Shown piece by piece: positions 30,308 through 40,305 of a DNA stretch of 64,000 bases. The notes beneath the pieces were generated by a model. The model saw only the letters and a program-made list of their open reading frames with translations, was not told the origin of the DNA and searched no databases. The position numbers and the translations under genes are program-made. Every line of letters begins with the position of its first letter. Positions within the stretch are counted from its first letter, which is position 1. This DNA comes from Verrucomicrobiota bacterium (GTDB lineage Bacteria > Verrucomicrobiota > Verrucomicrobiia > Limisphaerales > JAHDYP01). The stretch is from NCBI GenBank assembly GCA_023383055.1, contig JAHDYP010000007.1:1-64000 (forward strand), in the 5' to 3' direction.

Positions 30308-31993
30308 TCACGCAGCGCCGGGTTGCGGGTCTTGCCACAATGCCCGGCTGCACCAATCCCCAAATCGCTCTTCGGGCTGCCGTTCCCGGGCGTACCGCGC
30401 GAGCACGGGACGAAGTTCGCCGATGAGATCCGGATCCTTGACGCTCTCGCGGTACAGCCGGTTCAGGCGAGTGCTGGACGCGTTGCCACCAAGGTAGATT
30501 TGATAACGGCCCGGGCCCTTGCCGACAAGCCCGAGTTCGGCCAGGTAGGGGCGGACGCAACCATTGGGACAGCCCGTCATGCGAGTCACAATCTCGAGGT
30601 TGTCCAGTTGAAGTTCGACCAGCATCCCCTCGATCCGGGTTATCAACTCCGGCAGGAAACGTTCAGATTCGGCCAAAGCGAGCCCGCAAGTCGGCATCGC
30701 CGGGCAGGCCATCGCGGCGCGTCGAGTGGGTGTGCCTTGATGGGCCACCGCGATCCCGTGCCTTTCGAAAATCGACGTGATCGTGTTCATGGCTGCGGGA
30801 TCGACATTGGCCAGGATGAGGTTTTGCGAGGGGGTGAGGCGGATCTCAGGCTGAAACAGCTCAACGATTTCGCGCAGCGCCGACTTCAATCGGCATCCGT
30901 TGGCATCGCCGATTCGTCCGGCTTGGACATGGAGCCCCAAGAAGGAGCGGCCGTCACGCTGTTGATGCCAGCCAAAGAGGTCGCCTTGGCTCACGAACTT
31001 TAAGGGGCGGGCGGCGGCAAGCCGGAATCCCAAGCGGTTCTCGAGCTCGGCCCGGAACCAGTCCGCACCCTGTTCCTCGATAACGTACTTCAAGCGCGCA
31101 TGTTTGCGGTTGGTGCGATCACCGAAGTCGCGATGAATGGTGAGCACGCCCCGGGCAACGGCCACGAGTTGGTCGGGTGGGAAAAAGCCGATCACGTCCG
31201 CCAGCCGGGGAAAGGTCTGAGCGTTGCCATGGCTCATCCCCAGTCCACCTCCGGCCAGCAGGTTGTAGCCGAGCAGTCGATCCGCTTCGGCGACCGCCAC
31301 GAAGCCGAGGCAGTTCGTGAAGACATCCACATCATTCAGCGGTGGAATGGCGAAGGCGATTTTGAACTTACGCGGGAGGTAGGTTTTACCGTAGAGCGGG
31401 TCGACGTAATCCCTCTGCGACTCGGGGGTCAGGTCCAGCTTGACCTCTTCCACCCAGATTTGATGGTAGGCAGGTGTCATTGGCAGCAGCGCATCCGAGA
31501 CCAGCCGCGCGTCATGCAACACCTGATCCCCGAGCTGGTTCATGCTCGGGGTGGGTGGAGCCATGACGTTCCGGTTGACATCGCCGCAAGCCGCGAGGGT
31601 GGTGGCCAGTGCATGGTGGATCCCTTTCATTAATGGCCCCAAACCCGACTTGACCACCCCGTGGAACTGGAAGCCCTGGCGTGAGGTAATCCGGAGTGTG
31701 TTGTTGCCGTGCCGTGAAGCCAGGTCATCGAAGGCCAGGTACTGGGTTGGGGTAACCAAGCCACCCGGCAAGCGACCCCGAACCATGAAGATATACTTCT
31801 TGCCAGTCTTGCGAAGGTCCCGATCGTCCTGTTGGTAAATGCCGTGGAATTTCAGAAACTCATAATCGTCCTCCGAGAACCGATCGAGCTCGGGGTTATT
31901 CAGGGTGGACGCAATGGAGCCGGCGAGGGCTGGGTGGGTATGCTTGAGCCCTTCGTTGCGGGAGAGCTTGACAGCGGGATCGGATTCAATCAT
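30308..31993 (-). CDS. Ferredoxin-type nitrite/sulfite reductase, probably assimilatory sulfite reductase
   Basis: ITSRQGFQFHGVVK, MACPAMPTCGLALAESER, RMTGCPNGCVRPYLAELGLVG siroheme/4Fe-4S motifs; upstream of cysH-cysD-cysNC. Confidence 0.93.
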   Translation of the reverse strand: MIESDPAVKLSRNEGLKHTHPALAGSIASTLNNPELDRFSEDDYEFLKFHGIYQQDDRDLRKTGKKYIFMVRGRLPGGLVTPTQYLAFDDLASRHGNNTLRITSRQGFQFHGVVKSGLGPLMKGIHHALATTLAACGDVNRNVMAPPTPSMNQLGDQVLHDARLVSDALLPMTPAYHQIWVEEVKLDLTPESQRDYVDPLYGKTYLPRKFKIAFAIPPLNDVDVFTNCLGFVAVAEADRLLGYNLLAGGGLGMSHGNAQTFPRLADVIGFFPPDQLVAVARGVLTIHRDFGDRTNRKHARLKYVIEEQGADWFRAELENRLGFRLAAARPLKFVSQGDLFGWHQQRDGRSFLGLHVQAGRIGDANGCRLKSALREIVELFQPEIRLTPSQNLILANVDPAAMNTITSIFERHGIAVAHQGTPTRRAAMACPAMPTCGLALAESERFLPELITRIEGMLVELQLDNLEIVTRMTGCPNGCVRPYLAELGLVGKGPGRYQIYLGGNASSTRLNRLYRESVKDPDLIGELRPVLARYARERQPEERFGDWCSRALWQDPQPGAA

Positions 31994-32082
31994 AAGTAAC
32001 TTACCTATATTTGTAATGTCTATCGGGCGTTAATTTTTGTCAAGCGTTTACCTGTGGGCACCTGTTATCCTCTTCGTGCAGC

Positions 32083-33240
32083 ATGAGCAAGCGTTCGTTT
32101 TGCTATTTCGACAACAACGCCACCACACCGGTGGCCGCGGAAGTATTGGAGGCAATGCTCCCGTGCTACACGGAGCACTGGGGTAATCCTTCGAGTGCTT
32201 ACCGATTTGGCAGGGAGGCGGCCCGACGTTTGGAGGATGCGCGGGGCCGTATGGCGGCGTTCATCAATGCGGAGCCACGCGAGCTGGTGTTCACCAGCTG
32301 CGGCACTGAGAGCAACAACACGGCGATTCAGAGTGCGCTGTCGACACATCCGGCGCGGCATCATGTGGTGACGACGGCGGTCGAGCACTCGGCCACCTTG
32401 AAGTACTGTCGGCAGCTTCAGCAGCGGGGTATCGAGGTCACTTTCCTGCCGGTGGAGGAAGACGGGACTTTGGATCTGCATCGCCTCGAGCGATCGATTC
32501 GTCCGGATACGGCTGTGGTTTCGGTGATGTGGGCGAATAACGAGACAGGAGTTCTTTTTCCTGTGGAGGAGATTGCCGCGATCTGCCGGAGCAAGTCGGT
32601 TTCCTGTCACACGGACGCGGTGCAAGTGGCGGGAAAACTGCCGATGGACGTGAAGGGCCTGGGGGTGGACATGCTGTCCTTGTCGGCGCACAAGTTTCAC
32701 GCGCCGAAGGGGGTGGGACTGTTGTATGTGCGGAGCCACTCGCGATTTCAGCCTCACATCATCGGAGGTCAACAGGAACGCGGCCGACGCGGGGGGACGG
32801 AGAATGTGGCCGGCATCGTGGGGATGGCGCGGGCTGCGGAGCTGGCCTCTGCACATTTGACCGAGGAGAACACGCGGGTGCGCGCGCTGCGTGACCGCAT
32901 GGAGCGGGGGATATTCAAGGCCATTCCAGGGGCGGCTCGGAACGGCGCCCGGGAGCCGCGGCTGCCCAACACGGCGAATATTTCCTTTGAAGGCGTGGAC
33001 GCCGAGGGGATGCTGATGGCTTTGGACCAGGCGGGGATCTGCGCCTCGGGCGGATCCGCCTGCACCTCGGGATCGGTGGAGCCGTCGCACGTCCTGGTGG
33101 CGATGGGTCTCCGGCCGGAGCGGGCATCGGGCTGCGTGCGTTTCAGCCTTGGCAGGGCCAACACTGAGGCTGAGGTGGACTGTTTGCTGGAGGTGCTGCC
33201 CGGGATTGTGAAACGGTTACGAGAGTCCAGACCGGGCTAG
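32083..33240 (+). CDS. Cysteine desulfurase, NifS/IscS family
   Basis: YFDNNATTPVAAEV, SCGTESNNTAIQSAL, VSCHTDAVQVAGKLPMD, LSLSAHKFHAPKGVG, ICASGGSACTSG. Confidence 0.96.
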   Translation: MSKRSFCYFDNNATTPVAAEVLEAMLPCYTEHWGNPSSAYRFGREAARRLEDARGRMAAFINAEPRELVFTSCGTESNNTAIQSALSTHPARHHVVTTAVEHSATLKYCRQLQQRGIEVTFLPVEEDGTLDLHRLERSIRPDTAVVSVMWANNETGVLFPVEEIAAICRSKSVSCHTDAVQVAGKLPMDVKGLGVDMLSLSAHKFHAPKGVGLLYVRSHSRFQPHIIGGQQERGRRGGTENVAGIVGMARAAELASAHLTEENTRVRALRDRMERGIFKAIPGAARNGAREPRLPNTANISFEGVDAEGMLMALDQAGICASGGSACTSGSVEPSHVLVAMGLRPERASGCVRFSLGRANTEAEVDCLLEVLPGIVKRLRESRPG

Positions 33241-33283
33241 AAAGGGTGTGCAAGGCGGAACGGCTTCGGGTAGGGTTTACGCC

Positions 33284-33763
33284 ATGGACGCACTGTTGAA
33301 ACTGCTGCGCGAGAACGCGGCGCTGAAGCCTTCACAACTGGCAGCGATGTTGAGTCTGTCGGAGACGGAGGTAGTGAAGCGGATAAAGGCGTACGAAGAG
33401 GAGCAGGTTATCCTGGGTTACCGCACGGTGTTGAACGAGGAGAAGTTGGGAGTGGAGATGGTCCGGGCGGTGATCGAAGTCAAGATCACGCCGGAACGCG
33501 GTGGTGGTTTTAATCGGCTGGCGGAACGCATTGCCAAGTATGCCGAGGTGAACTCCTGCTATCTCATGTCCGGGAGTTACGATTTGCTGGTTGTGGTGGA
33601 GGGGAACAACCTGCGCGAGCTGGCATCGTTCGTGTCAGAAAAACTGGCGACGATTCAAGGGGTGCTTTCCACCGCCACCCATTTCATGCTCAAGCCCTAC
33701 AAGGAACAGGGTGTTCTCATGGTGGCCGAGAAGAACGAAGACCGCCTGCCCGTTACGCCGTAA
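33284..33763 (+). CDS. Lrp/AsnC family transcriptional regulator
   Basis: MDALLKLLRENAALKPSQLAAMLSLSETEVVKRIKAYEEEQVILGYRTVLN HTH plus RAM-like domain. Confidence 0.88.
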   Translation: MDALLKLLRENAALKPSQLAAMLSLSETEVVKRIKAYEEEQVILGYRTVLNEEKLGVEMVRAVIEVKITPERGGGFNRLAERIAKYAEVNSCYLMSGSYDLLVVVEGNNLRELASFVSEKLATIQGVLSTATHFMLKPYKEQGVLMVAEKNEDRLPVTP

Positions 33764-33825
33764 CCGGGGTTTTGCGGGGCGCCGACAACGAATCCCGCAA
33801 TCCCGGGGGATCCCAGGCGTGGGAG

Positions 33826-34914
33826 TCACATCCGGTTCAGGGCATGGTCGAGTGCGGCATAGAGCCGGCTCATGCTCTCGTCGGATTCGTCGCCCATGTT
33901 GGACAGGCGGAACGTCCTGCCTTTTATTTTCCCGTAGCCGCCGTCGATCAAGAAGCCCTGGTCCTTGAGGAGGGACTGTAGTTTCGGCACTTCGACGATG
34001 CGACCGCCCGGTTTGGCGCCGTTGTTGACACAGGTGAGAGTCACGGACTCGAAGCCGGGCTCGGGAAAGAGGTTGAAGCCATGACCGGCGGCCCAGTCGC
34101 GCGTTTGGCGAGCCAGGCGAAGGTGTCGAGCATAGCGGTTTTCGATCCCCTCGGTGGCGATGTCCTCGAGTTTGGAGGCGAGGGCATAGACGTGTCCGAT
34201 GCTGGGAGTGCTCGGGGTCATGCTTTGTTCGCCGTTTTTCTGGAACTCGAGGAAATCGAAGTAATAACCGCGATCCGCGGCGTGCGAGGCCCGATCCAGG
34301 GCGGCGGTGGAGCAGGTGAACAGGGCTATGCCCGGGGGCAAGGCGAGCGCCTTTTGGGAACCGGTGAGCAACACATCGAGGCCGAGGCCGTCGAAATCGA
34401 TCTTGATGGCGGAGAAGGAACTGACCGAATCGACGATGAACATGACGTCCGGGTATTTGGCTTTGAGGGAGGCGATTTCCGCCAGGGGACTCATCGTGCC
34501 GGTCGAGGTTTCGTTGTGGATGAGGGTCAGGGCGTCGAACTCGCCGGTGGCGAGCTGGCGGTCGACCTGCTCGGCGCGGATGGGCGATCCCCAGGGCACT
34601 TGGAGCGCCTCGGCGGCTTTGGCGCAGCGTTTCGCGACGTCGAGCCACTTGTCCGAGAATGCGCCGTTCATGCAACAGAGGACCTTTCGGGCGACGAGAT
34701 TGCGGAGTGCGGCTTCCATGACTCCCCAAGCGGAGGAGGTGCTGAGGTACACCGGTTGCCGGGTGTGGAAAAGCGCCTGGAGCTGGGGTTGAATCCGGGC
34801 ATAGAGATCTTTGAAGCCCTGGCCGCGGTGGCCCATCATGGGCGAACAGAAGGCTTGGAACGTTTTCTCGCTGACCTCGACCGGCCCGGGAATGTGCAGT
34901 TTGACATGTGCCAT
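33826..34914 (-). CDS. Class V pyridoxal-phosphate aminotransferase (serine/alanine-glyoxylate aminotransferase-like)
   Basis: HIPGPVEVSEKTFQAF, MMGHRGQGF, FIVDSVSSFSAIKIDFD, LLTGSQKALALPPG (PLP Lys). Confidence 0.92.
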   Translation of the reverse strand: MAHVKLHIPGPVEVSEKTFQAFCSPMMGHRGQGFKDLYARIQPQLQALFHTRQPVYLSTSSAWGVMEAALRNLVARKVLCCMNGAFSDKWLDVAKRCAKAAEALQVPWGSPIRAEQVDRQLATGEFDALTLIHNETSTGTMSPLAEIASLKAKYPDVMFIVDSVSSFSAIKIDFDGLGLDVLLTGSQKALALPPGIALFTCSTAALDRASHAADRGYYFDFLEFQKNGEQSMTPSTPSIGHVYALASKLEDIATEGIENRYARHLRLARQTRDWAAGHGFNLFPEPGFESVTLTCVNNGAKPGGRIVEVPKLQSLLKDQGFLIDGGYGKIKGRTFRLSNMGDESDESMSRLYAALDHALNRM

Positions 34915-35004
34915 AGGTGCCGGGGATCATTTTCGCAAGGGCGTGGTGAAGGCAAGCGGACTTTTAGCGGTTGTCAAGGTGCGGCATCCCGGTAAAGTCC
35001 GGTC

Positions 35005-35484
35005 ATGGTTCACGTGGGTATCGGTTATGATGTGCATCCGCTGGTCGAGGGCCGGAAGCTGATCCTTGGCGGCGTGGAGATTCCGCATGCCAAAGGACTT
35101 GATGGGCATTCGGACGCGGACGTAGTGATGCATGCCATATGCGACGCCATCCTCGGCGCGCTGGGCGAGGGGGACATTGGCCACCACTTTCCGAACACCG
35201 ACCCCCGTTGGAAGAATGCGGCCAGCAAGATTTTTCTCCAGGAGGCAGCCCGGCAAGCGACCTTTCACGATGCCAAGATCGTCAACGTGGATGCTACGAT
35301 TGTCGCCCAGCAGCCGAAGCTGGGTCCGCACATGCATGCGATGAAGCTGCATATCTCCCAGGCACTCGGACTCAACCCCAAGCGAGTGGGCATCAAGGCA
35401 ACCACGAACGAGTTGCTTGGTTTTGTGGGGCGAGGGGAAGGCATCGCCGCGATGGCGGTGGTGGCGGTGGACTTGCCGTCCTGA
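35005..35484 (+). CDS. ispF: 2-C-methyl-D-erythritol 2,4-cyclodiphosphate synthase
   Basis: GIGYDVHPLVEGRKLILGGVEIPHAKGLDGHSDADVVMHAICDAILGAL; TTNELLGFVGRGEGIAAMAV. Confidence 0.97.
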   Translation: MVHVGIGYDVHPLVEGRKLILGGVEIPHAKGLDGHSDADVVMHAICDAILGALGEGDIGHHFPNTDPRWKNAASKIFLQEAARQATFHDAKIVNVDATIVAQQPKLGPHMHAMKLHISQALGLNPKRVGIKATTNELLGFVGRGEGIAAMAVVAVDLPS

Positions 35485-35504
35485 GTCTGAGGGAGCCTTG
35501 CGCC

Positions 35505-35774
35505 ATGGGGGTCAAAGCCGAGATTACGTGGAAGCGGCAAACGCCGGAGGGAGAACGTTGCGAGATCAACGCCCGGCGGGCGGGCAAGGAGTGGAAGTTT
35601 TACATTCGGCAGCAACGGTTCGAAGTCTGGGAACCTTTGGCGGACCCGCCGCTTGGAGACTGGCTGGAGTTGCTGGACGGCATTAGGCGCCGGGTCGCCC
35701 GGCAGTTGCTCCGACCGGAGGAGGAAACGCGGTTGCGGCGATCGATCCGCGAGCGTTTCCCGGAAGCCACCTGA
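35505..35774 (+). CDS. Hypothetical protein, 89 aa
   Basis: MGVKAEITWKRQTPEGERCEINARRAGKEWKFYIRQQRFEVWEPLADPPLGDWLELLDGIRRRVARQLL; fits between flanking genes. Confidence 0.7.
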   Translation: MGVKAEITWKRQTPEGERCEINARRAGKEWKFYIRQQRFEVWEPLADPPLGDWLELLDGIRRRVARQLLRPEEETRLRRSIRERFPEAT

Positions 35775-35790
35775 TGACAGGGGCCGGTTG

Positions 35791-36555
35791 ATGGTTATGC
35801 GCAATGCTCCTTTGATTCTGATTTCACCCGGAACCGAGCGCCGGGGCGCCGAGTTTGCGGATGCGTCCATGAGCCTTTCCAACCGCTACGGTATGGCGGT
35901 GATGGCGGTTGGGGGGATGCCCTGGGTATTACCCTGTTCCGGGGATGAGGCGGTGGTGGTGGAGGCGGTGCGGCGCTGCGACGGCGTGCTCTTGAGTGGG
36001 GGCGACGATATTCAGCCGGAGATCTATCTCGATGACGTGCCGGTGGCTCTGCGTCAGACGGTCAAGGCTGTGGACCCGGTGCGGGATGTCCATGAACTGT
36101 TGTTGATCCGCGAGGTATTTCGGCAGCGCAAGCCGTTGCTGGCCATTTGCCGGGGGCAGCAGCTCCTGAACGTCGCCCTGGGGGGCACGCTGCTGGTGGA
36201 CATAGCGCGGCAGCGGCCGGACGCGATCAAACACGATTGCCTGGACCGCAAGGATCAGCCGGTGCACAAAGCGGCATTGACGCCCGACTCACTGCTGGCC
36301 AAGATGACGGGCAAGCGAGAGCTTGCCGTTAACAGCACGCATCATCAGGCGGTTGACCGCGTGGCTGCTCCGTTGCGGGTCGCCGCAACGGGGCCGGACG
36401 GTATTGCGGAGAGTCTGGAGTTGGCTGGATCGGAGCGCGGTTTGGTTCCGTATCTTTTGGCGGTCCAGTTTCACCCGGAGCGTTTGTACGAGCGGCACCC
36501 GGAGTTTCTCGGGGTGTTTCGGAGCCTGACCCGCGCCTGTAAAAAGAAATGTTGA
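35791..36555 (+). CDS. Gamma-glutamyl-gamma-aminobutyrate hydrolase family (peptidase C26, class I GATase-like)
   Basis: DGVLLSGGDDIQPEIY, LLAICRGQQLLNVALGGTL nucleophile elbow, AVQFHPERL; ATG at 35791. Confidence 0.93.
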   Translation: MVMRNAPLILISPGTERRGAEFADASMSLSNRYGMAVMAVGGMPWVLPCSGDEAVVVEAVRRCDGVLLSGGDDIQPEIYLDDVPVALRQTVKAVDPVRDVHELLLIREVFRQRKPLLAICRGQQLLNVALGGTLLVDIARQRPDAIKHDCLDRKDQPVHKAALTPDSLLAKMTGKRELAVNSTHHQAVDRVAAPLRVAATGPDGIAESLELAGSERGLVPYLLAVQFHPERLYERHPEFLGVFRSLTRACKKKC

Positions 36556-36562
36556 TGCCCGA

Positions 36563-37903
36563 ATGAAAGCACGAATCCTGGTCGTAGACGATGATCCCAA
36601 CATTCAAGAGGTGTTGACCACGCTTTTGGAGGGTGCGGGATTCAGCGCCTTCACCGCCGGCAACGCCGCCGCGGTCCACGCCGCCCTCGCGGGGCCGCAA
36701 CCCGAGGTGGTCCTGTTGGATCTCCAATTGCCGGATGGCCACGGGCTTGATCTTCTGCCCCTGATCAAGAAGCAATGGCCGGACAGTGAAGTGATTGTGC
36801 TAACCGGTGTAGCCACGTTCGAGGCGGCCGTTGAAGCCACCAAACGTGGCGCTTTTCACTTTCAGAACAAGCCTTTTGATCCCAAGGGTCTCATCGCGTT
36901 GGTTGGGCGGGCGCTGGAGCACAAGCAACTGAACGACCAGAACAGCTCGCTTCGTCAGGCGCTTTCGACCATGACCGGCGGCGCTTCCCCGGTATTTCAG
37001 AGCGCAGCCATGAAATCCGTCGTGCGCACCCTGGAACGGGTGGCGCCGAGCGACGTCTCCATTCTCATCACCGGCGAGAGTGGCGTGGGGAAGGAAGTCG
37101 TCACCGATCTGATTCATGCCCTCAGCCCGCGTTCGCGCGGGCCGCTGGTTAAGATCAATTGCGCGGCGTTGCCGCGGGAGTTGATTGAAAGCGAGCTGTT
37201 CGGCTCGGTGAAGGGGGCTTACACGGGAGCGCAATCGGACCGTGAAGGTTTGTTTCGGCAGGCGGACAACGGCACATTGCTGCTCGATGAGATTTCGGAG
37301 ATGCCGATCGACACGCAATCGAAACTGCTCCGGGTTCTGCAGGAGAAAGAAGTGCGGCCCGTCGGTGGGCGCACCAGTTTCAAGACCAACACTCGGGTGG
37401 TGGCCGCCACGAATCGGGTGCCGGAGGATGCCATCAAGAACGGCAAGCTTCGGGAAGACCTGTACTACCGGATCAGCGCCATTTCGATCGCCATACCGCC
37501 GCTGCGAGAGCGTCGGGAGGATGTGCTTCCGCTGGCCAATTCGTTTCTCAAGCGTTTTGCCGCCCAAGCCAACCGTGTGATCAACGGCTTTACCCCGGCG
37601 GCGGCGGAATTGCTTCGCAAGTCCGACTGGCCGGGGAACGTTCGCCAGTTGCAGAACGAGATCCAGCGGGCGGTGCTGATGTGTGATGGTGCCACGGTGG
37701 ATTCCCACGATCTTTCGATCAGCGCTCCGGCTTCAGGGGGGGAGGAGGATCCGAATCTGACGCTGATGGAAGCGATGGAGCGGAACACCATCCTGCAGAT
37801 GTTGAAAGAGACCGGCGGCAACAAGTTGGAGACAGCCAAGCGGCTCGGGATTGGCCGTCAGACGCTTTACAACAAGATCAAGGCGTACAACATTGAGGCC
37901 TGA
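36563..37903 (+). CDS. NtrC-family sigma-54-dependent response regulator
   Basis: Receiver RILVVDDDPNIQEV...VVLLDLQLPDG; AAA+ GESGVGKE, ELFGSVKGAYTGA, NGTLLLDEISEMP; C-terminal Fis-type HTH LETAKRLGIGRQTLYNKI. Confidence 0.95.
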   Translation: MKARILVVDDDPNIQEVLTTLLEGAGFSAFTAGNAAAVHAALAGPQPEVVLLDLQLPDGHGLDLLPLIKKQWPDSEVIVLTGVATFEAAVEATKRGAFHFQNKPFDPKGLIALVGRALEHKQLNDQNSSLRQALSTMTGGASPVFQSAAMKSVVRTLERVAPSDVSILITGESGVGKEVVTDLIHALSPRSRGPLVKINCAALPRELIESELFGSVKGAYTGAQSDREGLFRQADNGTLLLDEISEMPIDTQSKLLRVLQEKEVRPVGGRTSFKTNTRVVAATNRVPEDAIKNGKLREDLYYRISAISIAIPPLRERREDVLPLANSFLKRFAAQANRVINGFTPAAAELLRKSDWPGNVRQLQNEIQRAVLMCDGATVDSHDLSISAPASGGEEDPNLTLMEAMERNTILQMLKETGGNKLETAKRLGIGRQTLYNKIKAYNIEA

Positions 37904-37917
37904 GGTCGCGGCCGAAC

Positions 37918-38340
37918 TCACTTTTTGACTTCGGTGCGAAACAGGTCATCCGAGCCCGGCACACCGCTGTCCTCGAACACCTGGTTGGGCCCCGCGGAGC
38001 GGATCATCACTCCGTTTTCGGCGAAGTAGAATTGCAGTGGAGTGCCCCAAGGATCGACAATTTCGCCTTTGGCGTTTTTCTGGTTCTTGCTGGTGGCGAG
38101 GATGAGCACCCGGTCCTTTTCAGACTGACCGGAGAGGGCCTTGGCAATGTCGACAAGACTGCCTGAAGGGTAGCTTTTCACGAATTCCTTGTATTGTTGC
38201 AGGCCCTCGATCAGGCGATCGGCGTTCTGGTGGAATTCGACCACCGTCGGGTTCATGCGTGAGCGCTGCCAGTTCAGGTAGATCAAGGCCAGGGCCACCA
38301 CCAACACGGCGCCTGCAATTGCGGGAATCAGTTTTTTCAT
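37918..38340 (-). CDS. Membrane-anchored protein with pseudopilin G-like C-terminal segment
   Basis: MKKLIPAIAGAVLVVALALIYLNW TM; IVDPWGTPLQFYFAENGVMIRSAGPNQVFEDSGVPGSDDLF. Confidence 0.75.
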   Translation of the reverse strand: MKKLIPAIAGAVLVVALALIYLNWQRSRMNPTVVEFHQNADRLIEGLQQYKEFVKSYPSGSLVDIAKALSGQSEKDRVLILATSKNQKNAKGEIVDPWGTPLQFYFAENGVMIRSAGPNQVFEDSGVPGSDDLFRTEVKK

Positions 38341-38356
38341 AGACTTTAGCCAGGGC

Positions 38357-39394
38357 TCACACCGGAACGGCCAGCACCCCGGGTTCTGACCGGCAAAGCT
38401 CGGTGCTTGAGCGGATGACCAGGCTGACTGGCAGTCGGCGGGATTCGGGGCGCACTCCGCGGATTGCCTGGAGCATCAGATCCATGGCGGTTTCGCCCAG
38501 GCGGAACTTCGGCTGATGGATGGTGGTGAGGGGCACGCGATAGTGCCCGCTCATCAGAATGTCTCCGTAACCGATCATCGACATGTCTTCCGGAATCCGA
38601 ATTTCCTGACGTTTGAGAACTTCCGCGGCGCCAATGGCCACGAAGTCGTTTACGGCCTGGACGGCGGTGACGCCGGTGGTTTCGTGGAGCAGTTGAAGTG
38701 CCGCCTTTTCTCCCTCCTCGATAGTGGCCCCGGCTGAGAAGACCAGACGGTCGTCAGGCTCGAGGTCCGCCTCCCGCAGGGCGCGGTGGAATCCCTCGAG
38801 TCGTTCGCGCGCCCAAGGTGAGGTGGCAGGCCCAGCCAGGAATGCGATCCGTCGGTGGCCAAGCGCAAGGAGATGACGGGTTGCGATGGAGCTTCCTTGG
38901 AGATCGTCAGTTTCGACGCCACAGAACCGGCTGCAGAATGAGGTTCGATGGCCGAGTATCACAGTGGGGATGCCGCACCGTTGGACTTCATCATAGACCC
39001 CGGCCGACTGGTTCAGGCGATAGACCGGGGCAACGAGGATCCCTTCGACGCGACGGGCAATGAATCTTCGGAGCGCGGCGGCCTCGCGTTCCGGTTCGTT
39101 GAGCGAGTGTGCGAGGAGCAGTTCGTAGCCCGCGGCTGTGGCTTTCTCTTCGATCGCCAGCATCATCCGCGCGAAGACGGGATTGGTGATGGTCGAGATG
39201 ACGAGGCCCAGCAGCCGGGAATTGCGCGTTCGCAGTCCCTGGGCCAGGGAATCGGGCACGTACCCCATCTCGCTGGCGAGGGCCCGCAGGCGCAGCTTGG
39301 TGGCCTCGCTGATGTCCGGCGCGTCACGCAGCGCTTTCGAGACGGTCATGATGGAGACCCCGGACCGCTCGGCTATGTCTTTGAGTCGAATCAT
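38357..39394 (-). CDS. LacI-family transcriptional regulator
   Basis: MIRLKDIAERSGVSIMTVSKALRDAPDISEATKLRLRALASEMGYVPD HTH and hinge; ATG (RC) at 39394. Confidence 0.95.
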   Translation of the reverse strand: MIRLKDIAERSGVSIMTVSKALRDAPDISEATKLRLRALASEMGYVPDSLAQGLRTRNSRLLGLVISTITNPVFARMMLAIEEKATAAGYELLLAHSLNEPEREAAALRRFIARRVEGILVAPVYRLNQSAGVYDEVQRCGIPTVILGHRTSFCSRFCGVETDDLQGSSIATRHLLALGHRRIAFLAGPATSPWARERLEGFHRALREADLEPDDRLVFSAGATIEEGEKAALQLLHETTGVTAVQAVNDFVAIGAAEVLKRQEIRIPEDMSMIGYGDILMSGHYRVPLTTIHQPKFRLGETAMDLMLQAIRGVRPESRRLPVSLVIRSSTELCRSEPGVLAVPV

Positions 39395-39429
39395 GTGGGT
39401 TCCTGTCCTAATGGCCTTCAGGCTCGAAG

Positions 39430-40305
39430 TCAGACCGTCGAACCGCTCCATCTGAGTTTTTGTCGCAGGGTGCCGAAAAAGGAGCTGCCGGCCGGCCGGG
39501 CCAATTGCACTGACTGTTTGCTGCGTCGCACCGTGACGACATCTCCATTTGCGAGTTCGATCTGAACCTGGCCATCCGCGGACAGCAGGGTCTCCACCCG
39601 GGGGCTGACGACCCGGACCTGGACGATGGAACTCAGGCTGACGATCACGGGTCGGATGGAAAGTGTGTGAGGAGAGAGAGGCGTCAGGGCGATGACCTCG
39701 GCGTTGGGGGCGACCACCGCGCCTCCGGCGGCCAGCGAATAGGCGGTCGAACCGGTCGGGGAGCTGATGATGAGGCCGTCACAGCGGTAGCGGGTGAGTT
39801 CCACTCCGTCCACCCGAACTTCGAGTTCAATCAGGCGCGGCACGTGGCTGCGGCTGATGACGAAATCGTTGAGCGCGAGCTGGCTCGGGTGGTTTCGGCG
39901 GACGGCTTCGAGCAACGGCCGGGATTCCACCTCGAATTGGCCGGTCCAAAGATCTGCCAGCACGGCATTGGCCTGGGTCGAGGAGACCGCGGTGAGAAAG
40001 CCCAGGCCACCGGTGTTGATCCCCAGGATGGGCGTGGCCGAACCGGCCACGTCGCGCGCCACCCGTAACATCGTCCCGTCGCCTCCGAAGACCAGGATCA
40101 CGTCGGTGCGCCGAGCGAGTTGGCGGATGTCGCACGCCTTTGGCAGGCCGCTTCCGAGGAGCTTTGCGGTGGGGGTGTCCACCAGAATCTGCCGGCCGGT
40201 CCGGACAATGGCGGCGGCGGTGTCACGGACCACGCTGCGGCAGTCGGGTTTTTCCGGGTTTGCGATCAGGCCGACGCGCTTGATGCTAAGGGGTGATTTT
40301 TTCAA
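39430..40305 (-). CDS. nadK: NAD kinase
   Basis: VILVFGGDGTMLRVARDVAGSATPILGINTGGLGFLT; DGLIISSPTGSTAYSLAAGG. Confidence 0.96.
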   Translation of the reverse strand: MKKSPLSIKRVGLIANPEKPDCRSVVRDTAAAIVRTGRQILVDTPTAKLLGSGLPKACDIRQLARRTDVILVFGGDGTMLRVARDVAGSATPILGINTGGLGFLTAVSSTQANAVLADLWTGQFEVESRPLLEAVRRNHPSQLALNDFVISRSHVPRLIELEVRVDGVELTRYRCDGLIISSPTGSTAYSLAAGGAVVAPNAEVIALTPLSPHTLSIRPVIVSLSSIVQVRVVSPRVETLLSADGQVQIELANGDVVTVRRSKQSVQLARPAGSSFFGTLRQKLRWSGSTV

